Below are positions 16,803 through 24,756 of a DNA stretch of 64,000 bases, piece after piece (position 1 is the stretch's first letter; each line of letters starts with the position of its first letter). The notes beneath the pieces are model-generated. The model saw nothing but the letters and a program-made list of their open reading frames with translations. It made no database searches and was not told the origin of the DNA. Position numbers and translations under genes: made by a program. Origin of the DNA: Rhodococcus sp. 14-2470-1b (GTDB lineage: Bacteria; Actinomycetota; Actinomycetes; Mycobacteriales; Mycobacteriaceae); contig NZ_NPFY01000034.1 in assembly GCF_002259415.1 (NCBI RefSeq), positions 29,111 to 93,110 of the forward strand, in the 5' to 3' direction.

Positions 16803-18080
16803 GTGAGCAACGCACCCAGATCCGTGTCCCCGTCACAGCATGAACGCTTGTCCGAGGCTGCGCTCGACCGCATCGAGTCGATTCTCGGTCCCGTCGACGA
16901 GGCTCTCGCCGCAGATTTCCCCGGTGACCGGATCGGTGGGCAGCCGATCCACACGATCTACGTAGCCGCGTCTGCTGCCGGGGTTGACCTCACCGCGAGG
17001 TGGGGACAGCAGGCGCTGAGCTTGATCGACGAGAACCAGGACGTGTTCGATTCGATCGACACGGTCGGTGTGCTTCCACGCGTTCGAGAAGCACTGGCTA
17101 CGCGGCCGATTCAAGATCTGCGCATCGACTTCGAAGACGGCTACGGCTGGCGTGCGGACGAGACCGAGGACGCGCACGCCCGCGAGGCGGGACGAACGCT
17201 CGCCTCCCTGGCTGTGGATCCGTCGGGCCCTCGATGGTGCGGCATCCGACCCAAGGGGCTGGCGCCGCACGAACGTCGCCGGGGTATCCGAACGCTCGAG
17301 CTGGTTCTCGACGGAGCCGGGGGAGTGCCGCCGGGTTTCGTGTTCACGGTGCCCAAACTCCGAGCTGCCGAGCAGGTCGATGGGGTGGTCGCCCTGTGCG
17401 AGGAGATCGAGCGCGCACATGGCCTGCCTGAGCGAGCGCTTCGCTTCGAGCTTCAGATCGAAAGTCCTCAGGCCGTCATCGGTAGTGACGGCACCGCAAC
17501 GCTGGCGCGTGCCCTGGGACGCGCGGACGGGCGGTGCACCTCACTCCACTACGGCACGTACGACTACAGCGCGGCATGCGGAATCACGTCCGCTCAGCAA
17601 TCCCTCGAGCATCCGGTGGCGGATCACGCGAAGGCGGTGATGCTGGCAGCCACGGCGCAGACGGGGATCTGGGTGAGCGACGGCTCGACGCAGGTGGTTC
17701 CGAGTGGGACCCCGGCCGAAGTGGACAGCGCCATCCGGCGCCACGCCGGCCTGGTGACGCGCTCCCTCCAACGCGGCTTCTATCAGGGGTGGGACATGCA
17801 CCCGGCCCACCTCGCGACTCGGTGGACTGCAACGTTGTCGTTCTTCCGGTCGGCAATGCCGACGGCTGCGTCCCGGGTCGCGGCGTATCTCGACACCACG
17901 TCGAACGGCATGATGGACGAGCCTGCGACTGCTCAGGCCCTGGCCGCCGTTCTCGTCCGCGGTCTGGATTGCGGGGCGGTCGATGCCGCGGAGCTCGAGT
18001 CACTGTCGCCTCTCGTCACTCGGGAAGTTCTGCACGGACTCCTGGCTCGTACCGTGGGCGGCCCGTCGGCTCAGTCGTAG
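16803..18080 (+). CDS. HpcH/HpaI aldolase / citrate-lyase-like protein (DUF6986)
   Basis: 425 residues from a GTG at 16803. It has the TIM-barrel pattern of the HpcH/HpaI and malate-synthase-like superfamily: QDLRIDFEDGYGWR (acidic metal-binding region), CGIRPKGLAPHERRRG, FVFTVPKLRAAEQVDG, LRFELQIESPQAVIG (metal-binding Glu), LHYGTYDYSAACGI and FYQGWDMHPAHLATR. Members of this group cleave or condense 2-oxo acids or acyl-CoA, using Mg2+ or Mn2+. No substrate is known for the DUF6986 group and the neighbours (thioesterase upstream, urease downstream) do not settle it. Confidence 0.75.
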   Translation: MSNAPRSVSPSQHERLSEAALDRIESILGPVDEALAADFPGDRIGGQPIHTIYVAASAAGVDLTARWGQQALSLIDENQDVFDSIDTVGVLPRVREALATRPIQDLRIDFEDGYGWRADETEDAHAREAGRTLASLAVDPSGPRWCGIRPKGLAPHERRRGIRTLELVLDGAGGVPPGFVFTVPKLRAAEQVDGVVALCEEIERAHGLPERALRFELQIESPQAVIGSDGTATLARALGRADGRCTSLHYGTYDYSAACGITSAQQSLEHPVADHAKAVMLAATAQTGIWVSDGSTQVVPSGTPAEVDSAIRRHAGLVTRSLQRGFYQGWDMHPAHLATRWTATLSFFRSAMPTAASRVAAYLDTTSNGMMDEPATAQALAAVLVRGLDCGAVDAAELESLSPLVTREVLHGLLARTVGGPSAQS

Positions 18081-18174
18081 CGATCAGCAGCCGTACCCTG
18101 CCGCAGACGGGCACACGTGCCAGAATGTCCGGTACTGCCTGCGTCGGGCAGGACGGGTTACGGATGGAGATCGA

Positions 18175-18807
18175 ATGCGGCTGACTCCGCACGAGCAGGA
18201 CCGGCTGCTCCTCAGTTACGCAGCCGAATTGGCACGTAGGCGTCGTAGTCGAGGTCGGCTCCTCAATCACCCGGAAGCCGTCGCGCTCATCACCGATCAC
18301 CTTCTCGAGGGCGCACGCGACGGAAAGTCCGTCGCCGAGCTCATGGCGTCGGGACGCGAGGTCCTGTCGGCCGACGACGTCATCAGCGGAGTTCCCGAAC
18401 TACTTCCCGAGGTCCAGGTCGAAGCAACGTTCCCCGACGGCACCAAACTGATCACTGTCCATGAACCCATTTCTCCGAAACGAGGTGACGGGCACCTGAT
18501 TCCAGGTGAAGTCCTCACCGAGGACGGCGTCATCGAACTGAACGAGGGTGCCGACGTCGTGACGATCGAGGTGGTCAACACCGGTGATCGCCCGGTGCAG
18601 GTGGGAAGTCACGTTCATTTCCCCCAGGCGAACGCGGCGCTGTCGTATGATCGCGCGCTGGCGCACGGACGTCGGCTGGACATTCCCGCCGGCACTGCGG
18701 TGCGGTTCGAGCCCGGCATCACCATGACAGTCTCACTCGTCCCTCTCGGCGGAACCCGAGAAGTGTACGGACTGAGTTCGAATCCTCCCGGAAAGCTCGA
18801 TGTCTGA
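18175..18807 (+). CDS. ureAB: Urease gamma-beta fusion subunit (UreAB)
   Basis: 210 residues joining the two small urease subunits, each about 100 residues. The gamma part (1-100) begins MRLTPHEQDRLLLSYAAELA and has LNHPEAVALITDHLLEGARDGKSV. The beta part (about 105-210) begins near LITVHEPISPKRG and has PGEVLTEDGVIELN, VVNTGDRPVQVGSHVHFPQANAAL and RFEPGITMTVSLVPLGG. Start ATG at 18175 with GGAGA upstream. It is the first gene of ureAB-C-F-G-D; the stop overlaps the ureC ATG by one base. Urease hydrolyses urea to ammonia and carbamate in the cytosol. Fused gamma-beta subunits are known in several bacteria, so this is not a rearrangement error. Confidence 0.97.
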   Translation: MRLTPHEQDRLLLSYAAELARRRRSRGRLLNHPEAVALITDHLLEGARDGKSVAELMASGREVLSADDVISGVPELLPEVQVEATFPDGTKLITVHEPISPKRGDGHLIPGEVLTEDGVIELNEGADVVTIEVVNTGDRPVQVGSHVHFPQANAALSYDRALAHGRRLDIPAGTAVRFEPGITMTVSLVPLGGTREVYGLSSNPPGKLDV

Positions 18808-20528
18808 TGGCGCAGCTCAGTCGTTCTCGATACGCGCAGTTGTTCGGCCCCACCACCGGTGATCGAATCCGGTTGGCGGACACGGACCTTCTGATCGAAG
18901 TGACCGAGGACCGAAGTGGTGGTCCAGGACTGGCCGGGGAAGAAGCAGTCTTCGGAGGCGGAAAGGTGATCCGCGAATCGATGGGGCAGTCGCGTGCAAC
19001 GCGCGCCGACGGAGCCCCCGATACCGTCATCACGGGGGTTGTCGTCGTCGACTACTGGGGAATCATCAAGGCGGATATCGGCATTCGCGATGGGCGCATC
19101 GTCGCTCTCGGCAAAGCCGGTAACCCCGACACGATGACCGGTGTTCATCCGGACCTCGTCATCGGTCCGTCGACCGAGATCATCGCAGGTAACGGCAAGA
19201 TCGTCACGGCCGGTGGAATCGACTGCCACGTGCATTTCATCTGCCCGCAGATCATGGACGAAGCGTTGGCGGGCGGAATCACCACCGTGATCGGCGGAGG
19301 AACCGGACCTGCCGAGGGCAGCAAGGCCACGACCGTCACCCCGGGTGCCTGGCACCTGTCGAGGATGTTGGAAGCACTCGACGGTTGGCCGATGAACGTC
19401 GTCTTGCTGGGCAAGGGCAACACCGTCAGCAAAGATGCAATGTGGGAGCAGCTGCGCGCCGGCGCATCGGGTTTCAAGCTTCACGAGGACTGGGGCTCCA
19501 CTCCCGCCGCCATCGACGCGTGCCTACGCGTGTGCGAAGACGCAGGCGTGCAGGCCGCTCTGCACTCGGACACACTGAACGAGGCCGGGTTCGTCGAGAC
19601 CACCCTGGATGCGATCGCGGGTCGCGGTATCCACGCCTACCACACCGAAGGCGCGGGAGGTGGCCACGCACCCGACATCATCACCGTCGCATCGTACGGA
19701 CACGTGCTGCCGAGTTCGACCAACCCCACTCGGCCGCACACGGTCAACACGCTCGACGAGCATCTCGACATGCTGATGGTGTGTCATCACCTCAGTCCGT
19801 CCATCCCGGAGGATCTTGCCTTCGCCGAGAGCCGAATTCGGCCGTCCACCATCGCCGCCGAGGACTTGCTGCACGACATCGGTGCGATATCCATGATCGG
19901 CAGCGACGCACAGGCCATGGGCAGGATCGGAGAGGTCGTGTTGCGCACCTGGCAGACGGCACACGTGATGAAGAAGCGACGGGGGTACCTCCCCGGGGAC
20001 ACCCGCGCGGACAACAATCGCGTGCAGCGTTACATCGCGAAATACACGATCTGCCCTGCCGTCGCGCACGGTCTCGACGCCGAGGTCGGTTCCATCGAAC
20101 CAGGCAAGCTGGCGGACCTCGTACTGTGGGATCCGGCGTTCTTCGGTGTCCGGCCGCACGCGGTGATCAAGGGCGGGATGATCGCGTGGGCGCAGATGGG
20201 GGACGCGAACGCGTCGATCCCTACCCCTCAGCCGGAGCTGCCCAGGCCGATGTTCGGCGCATCGCCCAAGGCCGCTGCAGCCACATCGGTGCATTTCGTC
20301 GCCCCGCAGGCGATCGAGGACGGTTTGGCGGATCGACTCGACTGCGACAGACGCCTGGTTGCGGTCGGGAACGTTCGGGCGGTGGGTAAGGCCGACATGC
20401 CGCTCAACGACGCGCAGCCCCGTATCGAGGTCGATCCCGATTCGTTCACCGTGAAGATCGACGGCGACGTCTGGACCGAGCAGCCTGCGACCGAACTCCC
20501 GATGGCGCAGAGGTACTTCCTCTTTTGA
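18807..20528 (+). CDS. ureC: Urease alpha (catalytic) subunit
   Basis: 573 residues, full length. Nickel-centre residues are visible: HxH at 141/143 (GIDCHVHFICPQ), the carbamylated Lys in GFKLHEDWG (Lys224), His in ALHSDTLNEAG and AYHTEGAGGGHAPDI, the flap Cys-His MVCHHLSPSIPEDLAFAESR (Cys326, His327-328), and the Asp in MIGSDAQAMGRIGEVV. All needed ligands are present, so an active enzyme is expected. Start overlaps ureAB; the end overlaps the TTG of ureF (TTGA). Confidence 0.98.
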   Translation: MAQLSRSRYAQLFGPTTGDRIRLADTDLLIEVTEDRSGGPGLAGEEAVFGGGKVIRESMGQSRATRADGAPDTVITGVVVVDYWGIIKADIGIRDGRIVALGKAGNPDTMTGVHPDLVIGPSTEIIAGNGKIVTAGGIDCHVHFICPQIMDEALAGGITTVIGGGTGPAEGSKATTVTPGAWHLSRMLEALDGWPMNVVLLGKGNTVSKDAMWEQLRAGASGFKLHEDWGSTPAAIDACLRVCEDAGVQAALHSDTLNEAGFVETTLDAIAGRGIHAYHTEGAGGGHAPDIITVASYGHVLPSSTNPTRPHTVNTLDEHLDMLMVCHHLSPSIPEDLAFAESRIRPSTIAAEDLLHDIGAISMIGSDAQAMGRIGEVVLRTWQTAHVMKKRRGYLPGDTRADNNRVQRYIAKYTICPAVAHGLDAEVGSIEPGKLADLVLWDPAFFGVRPHAVIKGGMIAWAQMGDANASIPTPQPELPRPMFGASPKAAAATSVHFVAPQAIEDGLADRLDCDRRLVAVGNVRAVGKADMPLNDAQPRIEVDPDSFTVKIDGDVWTEQPATELPMAQRYFLF

Positions 20529-21181
20529 GCGCGGTCGTGAACGAAATCTCCACGATCATGTCGTTGGCGGACTCGCGGTTGCCTACAGGTGGCCATGTCC
20601 ACTCGGGCGGTATCGAAGAAGCCATCGAACAGGGGCTCGTGCGGGACATCGGCTCCGTTGAAGCCTTCCTGATCCGTCGACTCAGGACGAGCGGTGCCGT
20701 GACGGCGTCCATCGCCGCCGCGGTGTGCGAGGCACTCCTCGATGTGGACGTCGCCGAGGACGAGTGCGACGCACGGATCCCGTCGCCTGCTGCTCGGGCC
20801 GCGTCTCGGGCGCAGGGGAGAGGGCTGCTCAGGCTCGCCCGCGCGAGCTGGCCGCACCAGCAGTGGGAGACGGTACCGCGTCGGCCTCATCTCGCCGTCG
20901 TCGCCGGTCTCGTCGGTCGCGCTGCGACCCTGCCCGGCCAGGCCATCGCATCGGTGCAGGTGTACACCACGATGACCGGGTCCGCGATCGCAGCACAGCG
21001 ACTGCTCGCCCTCGATCCGTCGGACGTCGCGGCATGCACGTTGCGGCTCGCTCGCACCTGCGACGAGGTGGCGGACGAGGTGTGCGCCTTGCTGCCCACC
21101 CTGGTGGATCTGTCCGACCCGCTGCTCGACGTGCTGGCGGAGAACCACGCGGCGCGCGAGCGGCCGCTGTTCGTATCCTGA
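20525..21181 (+). CDS. ureF: Urease accessory protein UreF
   Basis: 218 residues. UreF acts with UreG and UreD in loading nickel into the urease apoenzyme, helping to time GTP hydrolysis. The conserved start region MSLADSRLPTGGHVHSGGIEEAIEQG and the helical pattern (SIAAAVCEAL, ARASWPHQQWETVPRRPH, AQRLLALDPSDVAACTL) fit. The TTG at 20525 overlaps the ureC stop; a GTG at 20537 is an alternative. No ureE is present, as usual in actinobacteria. Confidence 0.92.
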   Translation: MSAVVNEISTIMSLADSRLPTGGHVHSGGIEEAIEQGLVRDIGSVEAFLIRRLRTSGAVTASIAAAVCEALLDVDVAEDECDARIPSPAARAASRAQGRGLLRLARASWPHQQWETVPRRPHLAVVAGLVGRAATLPGQAIASVQVYTTMTGSAIAAQRLLALDPSDVAACTLRLARTCDEVADEVCALLPTLVDLSDPLLDVLAENHAARERPLFVS

Positions 21182-21244
21182 AGACCGACCCGTTCATTCG
21201 AACCACATCCTCCCTGTCACCGATTCACGAAAGGCCGAAATACA

Positions 21245-21937
21245 ATGCCTCCGCATCTCATCGACGGCGAGCCGCACGACCACAGCCTCGACCGACCGAA
21301 GCGCACTCGAGTCCCCGGTGAGGCACTCCGCATCGGTATCGGCGGTCCGGTGGGATCCGGCAAGACCGCTCTGGTCGCTGCGCTGTGCCGGGAACTGCGC
21401 GACGAACTGTCACTCGGGGTGTTGACGAACGACATCTACACGACCGAGGATGCGGACTTCCTCCGTCGGCACGCCGTCCTACCCGACGAGAGAATCACTG
21501 CAGTTCAGACCGGCGGATGCCCGCACACCGCAATTCGCGACGACATCACGGCGAACCTCGATGCAATCGACGACCTCGTCGACGAGAACCCGCCACTCGA
21601 TCTGATTCTGGTCGAGTCCGGCGGTGACAACCTGACGGCGACCTTCTCGTCGGGCCTCATCGACGTCCAGATCTTCGTCGTCGACGTCGCCGGTGGCGAC
21701 AAGGTTCCGCGTAAAGGTGGTCCCGGTGTTACCTTCTCGGACCTCCTGGTGATCAACAAGACCGACTTGGCTCCGTACGTGGGTGCCGATCTGGAGGTCA
21801 TGCGAGGCGATGCGGAGAAAGTACGCGAAGGCCGACCGACTGCGATGATTTCCCTGACGGACGACCCGTCGGCATCGATAGTGCTCGAATGGGTACGGGC
21901 GCGGCTGAAGGAGACGGCCACGGCCGATGCGCACTGA
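21245..21937 (+). CDS. ureG: Urease accessory GTPase UreG
   Basis: 230 residues, SIMIBI-class GTPase that delivers nickel to urease. P-loop GGPVGSGKT at 33-41, TNDIYTTEDADFL, the metal-binding Cys-Pro-His in QTGGCPHTAIR, LILVESGGDNL and the guanine motif VINKTDLAPYVG. The N-terminus has an extra HDHS stretch, a short His-containing extension of the type that can store nickel. It follows ureF after 63 nt, the largest gap inside the operon, and overlaps ureD by 11 bp. Confidence 0.97.
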   Translation: MPPHLIDGEPHDHSLDRPKRTRVPGEALRIGIGGPVGSGKTALVAALCRELRDELSLGVLTNDIYTTEDADFLRRHAVLPDERITAVQTGGCPHTAIRDDITANLDAIDDLVDENPPLDLILVESGGDNLTATFSSGLIDVQIFVVDVAGGDKVPRKGGPGVTFSDLLVINKTDLAPYVGADLEVMRGDAEKVREGRPTAMISLTDDPSASIVLEWVRARLKETATADAH

Positions 21938-22604
21938 GCTCCTCATCGTCGCGAGTGCCGAGCGCAGTCCGCGGATCATTTCGTCCGGCGGCCTGTCCGG
22001 ACGGTTGACCGGTCCGGACACGGTGCACATGATCGGCACGGCCGCAACACCTCTGGGCGGCGACGAGATGCGAATCCGCGTCGAGGTGGGTAAAGGTGCC
22101 AGCCTGACAGTCCACAGCGTCGCGGCGACCCTGGCGTTGCCGAGCGCCACGACTCCCGAGTCGCACTCGTGGTGGTCGTTCCACGTCGACGACGGTGGCA
22201 CGCTGCTCTTCGACCCGGAACCGATGATCGTCGCCGCCGACGCACGGCACCACTCGCGCACCGATGTTCGATTCTCGGACTCGGGGTCGATCCACATCCG
22301 TGAGCGAATACAGATCGGCCGGGCCGGGGAGCGTGCAGGTTCCTGGTGCGGCACAGTCGTTTCGGATGTGGACTGTGGCGGGGGCCGAATCCGCCCACAC
22401 TTGCGGCACCGTGTCGAACTCGGCGCTGGAACATCGGGACACGACGTGATTTCCGCACCGATGGCGATGTCGAGCACCATTCGTTTCCCAGACGATCGCA
22501 GTCCCGAAGCCGGACGATCATGGGTTCGGATGCCTCTCGCGGCCGGGGGAACTCTGTCGACCGCAACCGGCAGCAGAATCGACACGCTAGCGTTGCCCAC
22601 ATGA
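21927..22604 (+). CDS. ureD: Urease accessory protein UreD/UreH
   Basis: 225 residues, a scaffold that binds the apoenzyme and receives UreFG. Typical features: PLGGDEMRIRVEVGKGASLTVHSVAATLALP, WWSFHVDDGGTLLFDPEPMI, RTDVRFSDSGSIHIRERIQIGR. It is shorter than the 260-290 residues common elsewhere, as in other actinobacterial UreD. ATG at 21927 lies inside the end of ureG; the stop overlaps the ArsR start (ATGA). Confidence 0.9.
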   Translation: MRTELLIVASAERSPRIISSGGLSGRLTGPDTVHMIGTAATPLGGDEMRIRVEVGKGASLTVHSVAATLALPSATTPESHSWWSFHVDDGGTLLFDPEPMIVAADARHHSRTDVRFSDSGSIHIRERIQIGRAGERAGSWCGTVVSDVDCGGGRIRPHLRHRVELGAGTSGHDVISAPMAMSSTIRFPDDRSPEAGRSWVRMPLAAGGTLSTATGSRIDTLALPT

Positions 22605-22984
22605 CGGACGGAGATGTGCGCAACGCGCAGTCGCCCGGCACCGCCCCGTTCGAACCCGAGCACGTGGAGCAAGCACGCGCAGCGGTGGACGCCGTGCACA
22701 ATCTGGACGATTGGGTACAGCGGTTCGATCTACTGGGCGATCCGACGCGGTTGCGCATTCTGCTCTGCATGCACCGCGCGCCAGGAATATGTGTCACCGA
22801 CCTGGCGCTTGCCTTGTCCATGACGTCGACCTCGGTCTCGCACGCGCTGCGACTGCTCAGGAACGAGGGGTGGGTTGCAGTGCAGCGGGACGGCAAGAAG
22901 ATGACGTACCGGCTCGACGACGACACGGTTCATCGCATGCTTCACGAACTCGGCGCCACCCATGCACATCATGTGCACGAGTGA
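22601..22984 (+). CDS. ArsR/SmtB-family metal-sensing regulator with His-rich C-terminus
   Basis: 127 residues with a winged helix: RFDLLGDPTRLRILLCMHRA, CVTDLALALSMTSTSVSHAL (recognition helix) and NEGWVAVQRDGKKMTYRL. The C-terminal alpha-5 region carries His111, His115, His121, His123, His124 and His126, in the same region as the Ni/Co ligands of mycobacterial NmtR and KmtR. No CxC thiol motif of the arsenic type is present; single Cys at 56 and 64. It overlaps ureD by 4 bp, so it is part of the urease transcript and may sense nickel for this operon or for a nickel transporter elsewhere. Metal identity is inferred. Confidence 0.85.
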   Translation: MTDGDVRNAQSPGTAPFEPEHVEQARAAVDAVHNLDDWVQRFDLLGDPTRLRILLCMHRAPGICVTDLALALSMTSTSVSHALRLLRNEGWVAVQRDGKKMTYRLDDDTVHRMLHELGATHAHHVHE

Positions 22985-23001
22985 CGCCGAGGGGGAGTGA
23001 A

Positions 23002-23065
23002 GTCGGGAAGCAGTCAGGTCGGGAAGCAGTCAGGTCGGGAAGCAGTGAGGTCGGGAGGGACTCAG
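23002..23065. repeat. 16-bp tandem repeat, four copies
   Basis: Unit GTCGGGAAGCAGTCAG at 23002-23017 and 23018-23033 (identical), 23034-23049 (one change) and 23050-23065 (several changes). The array lies between the convergent ArsR and ndh genes and its last copy contains the ndh stop codon. Confidence 0.9.
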
Positions 23066-24471
23066 CCGGCCGCTTTCTCCTCTTGTTCGGTTCGAGCCTT
23101 GCGCCCGGAGTCGCTGTCACCCGGACTTTCCGACGCTTCGATCGAGTTGAGTTGTTCGATGGCCAACCTGGCGAAGACCTGCTGTTCGGTCGACGCCATC
23201 TGTGCGCGTCCGCGGCCGAGGAAGGTCACGAACCACGAGATGACGGTGGTGATGCGACTGCGGTACCCGACGAGGTAGTACAGGTGCAGCGCGAGCCACA
23301 TGACCCACGCGATGAAACCGCCGAACTCGAGTTTGCCGACTTTGGCGACCGCATTGAAGCGCGAGACGGTTGCCATCGATCCCTTGTCGAAGTACTTGAA
23401 CGGCTGACGCTGACTCGGATCCTCGCCCTTGAGCGACGCCTTGATCTGCTTGGCTGCGTAGTTTGCACCCTGGATCGCACCCTGTGCCATTCCGGGAACA
23501 TCCTTGACCGACATCAGGTCACCGACGACGAACACGTTCGGGTGACCCTTGACCGTGAGGTCCGGCTCCACGATGACGCGGCCGGCGCGGTCGGTTTCGG
23601 ATTCCGACTGGTCGGCGAGCTGCTTGCCCAGCGCGCTTCCCTGGACACCCGCGGACCACACCTTGCACTGTGCTTCGATGCGGCGCGTCGTGCCGTCCTT
23701 TTCCTTGACGGTGAGTCCGTCGTTGTCGACGTCGGTGACCATCGCGTTGAGCTGAATCTCCACGCCGAGCTTCTCGAGCCGGTCTGCGGCCTTCTTGCCC
23801 AGTTTCTCGCCCATCGGTGGGAGCACGGCGGACGCTGCGTCCAAGAGGATGACACGAGCATCCCGGGGGTCGATGTTGCGGAACGCCCCGTCGAGGGTGC
23901 GATCTGCGAGCTCGGCGATCTGGCCCGCCAGTTCGACTCCGGTCGGTCCGGCACCGACGACGACGAACGTCATCAGGCGGTCACGCTCTTCTTGATCGTC
24001 CGACAATTCGGCCTGCTCGAATGCGCCCAGGATGCGGCCGCGGAGCTCAAGGGCGTCGTCGATGGTCTTCATGCCCGGCGCGAACTCGGCGAAGTGATCG
24101 TTGCCGAAGTAGGACTGCTGCGCACCCGCTGCGACGATCAGGCTGTCGAAGTGCGTCACCGTCACGCGCTCGAGCAGCTTGGACGTCACCGTCTTCGCCG
24201 TCAGATCGATGTCGAGCACTTCGCCCATGAGAACTTCGGCGTTCTTCTGCTTGCGCAGGATGACTCGGGTCGTGGGAGCGATCTCTCCGACCGAGAGAAT
24301 GCCCGTCGCAACCTGATAGAGCAGTGGCTGGAAGAGGTGGTGCGTGGTCTTGGCCACGAGGGTGATGTCGACGTCGGCCTTCTTGAGTGCCTTGACGCCG
24401 AAGAGACCGCCGAACCCGGAACCGATGACAACGACGTGATGGCGCTTCGATTCGACCGGTTGGATGCTCAT
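23062..24471 (-). CDS. ndh: Type II NADH dehydrogenase (NDH-2)
   Basis: 469 residues. A single-subunit FAD enzyme on the inner face of the membrane that passes electrons from NADH to menaquinone without pumping protons. FAD Rossmann motif VVVIGSGFGG at 13-22, NADH motif VVVGAGPTGVELAG near 170, the FAD-contact VFVVGDLMSVKDVPGMAQGAIQ, and the quinone/membrane region LEFGGFIAWVMWLALHLYYL. The charged C-terminal tail (SPGDSDSGRKARTEQEEKAAG-like) is actinobacterial. Monocistronic, divergent from the membrane operon at 24757. The stop lies in a repeat array. Confidence 0.95.
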   Translation of the reverse strand: MSIQPVESKRHHVVVIGSGFGGLFGVKALKKADVDITLVAKTTHHLFQPLLYQVATGILSVGEIAPTTRVILRKQKNAEVLMGEVLDIDLTAKTVTSKLLERVTVTHFDSLIVAAGAQQSYFGNDHFAEFAPGMKTIDDALELRGRILGAFEQAELSDDQEERDRLMTFVVVGAGPTGVELAGQIAELADRTLDGAFRNIDPRDARVILLDAASAVLPPMGEKLGKKAADRLEKLGVEIQLNAMVTDVDNDGLTVKEKDGTTRRIEAQCKVWSAGVQGSALGKQLADQSESETDRAGRVIVEPDLTVKGHPNVFVVGDLMSVKDVPGMAQGAIQGANYAAKQIKASLKGEDPSQRQPFKYFDKGSMATVSRFNAVAKVGKLEFGGFIAWVMWLALHLYYLVGYRSRITTVISWFVTFLGRGRAQMASTEQQVFARLAIEQLNSIEASESPGDSDSGRKARTEQEEKAAG

Positions 24472-24756
24472 TACCTGCTCCCTTGAAGATTAGATGTAGC
24501 TGCAACGGTAGTCGCCGCCGATCAGGGCGTCTCGGCAAGGTTCCCATGTGACGGCTCGTCACGCCCGGCAGTTCGGCTCGTACGTGCGGTGACCTGCGAT
24601 GCATCGGCAGGCGATGGCTGCGGGAGTGACGGGATATGTGGTGAACCCGTTCTTGATCGCTTCAGTAACGGCACCGATTCTGTGGCGGAACACAAGGTGT
24701 CGACGTGATCGGCCGAAAGTCTGGTTTTTCGGTTCGCTTGGGTTCATACTCTGACC

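Noticed and set aside
22711..24486. A 591-codon open frame on the plus strand
   Set aside because: Antisense to the NADH dehydrogenase and out of frame with the ArsR gene; no recognisable domain.
24472..24756. Possible small gene between ndh and the membrane operon
   Set aside because: The 285-nt divergent region contains only short frames with no ribosome site; it more likely holds the two divergent promoters.
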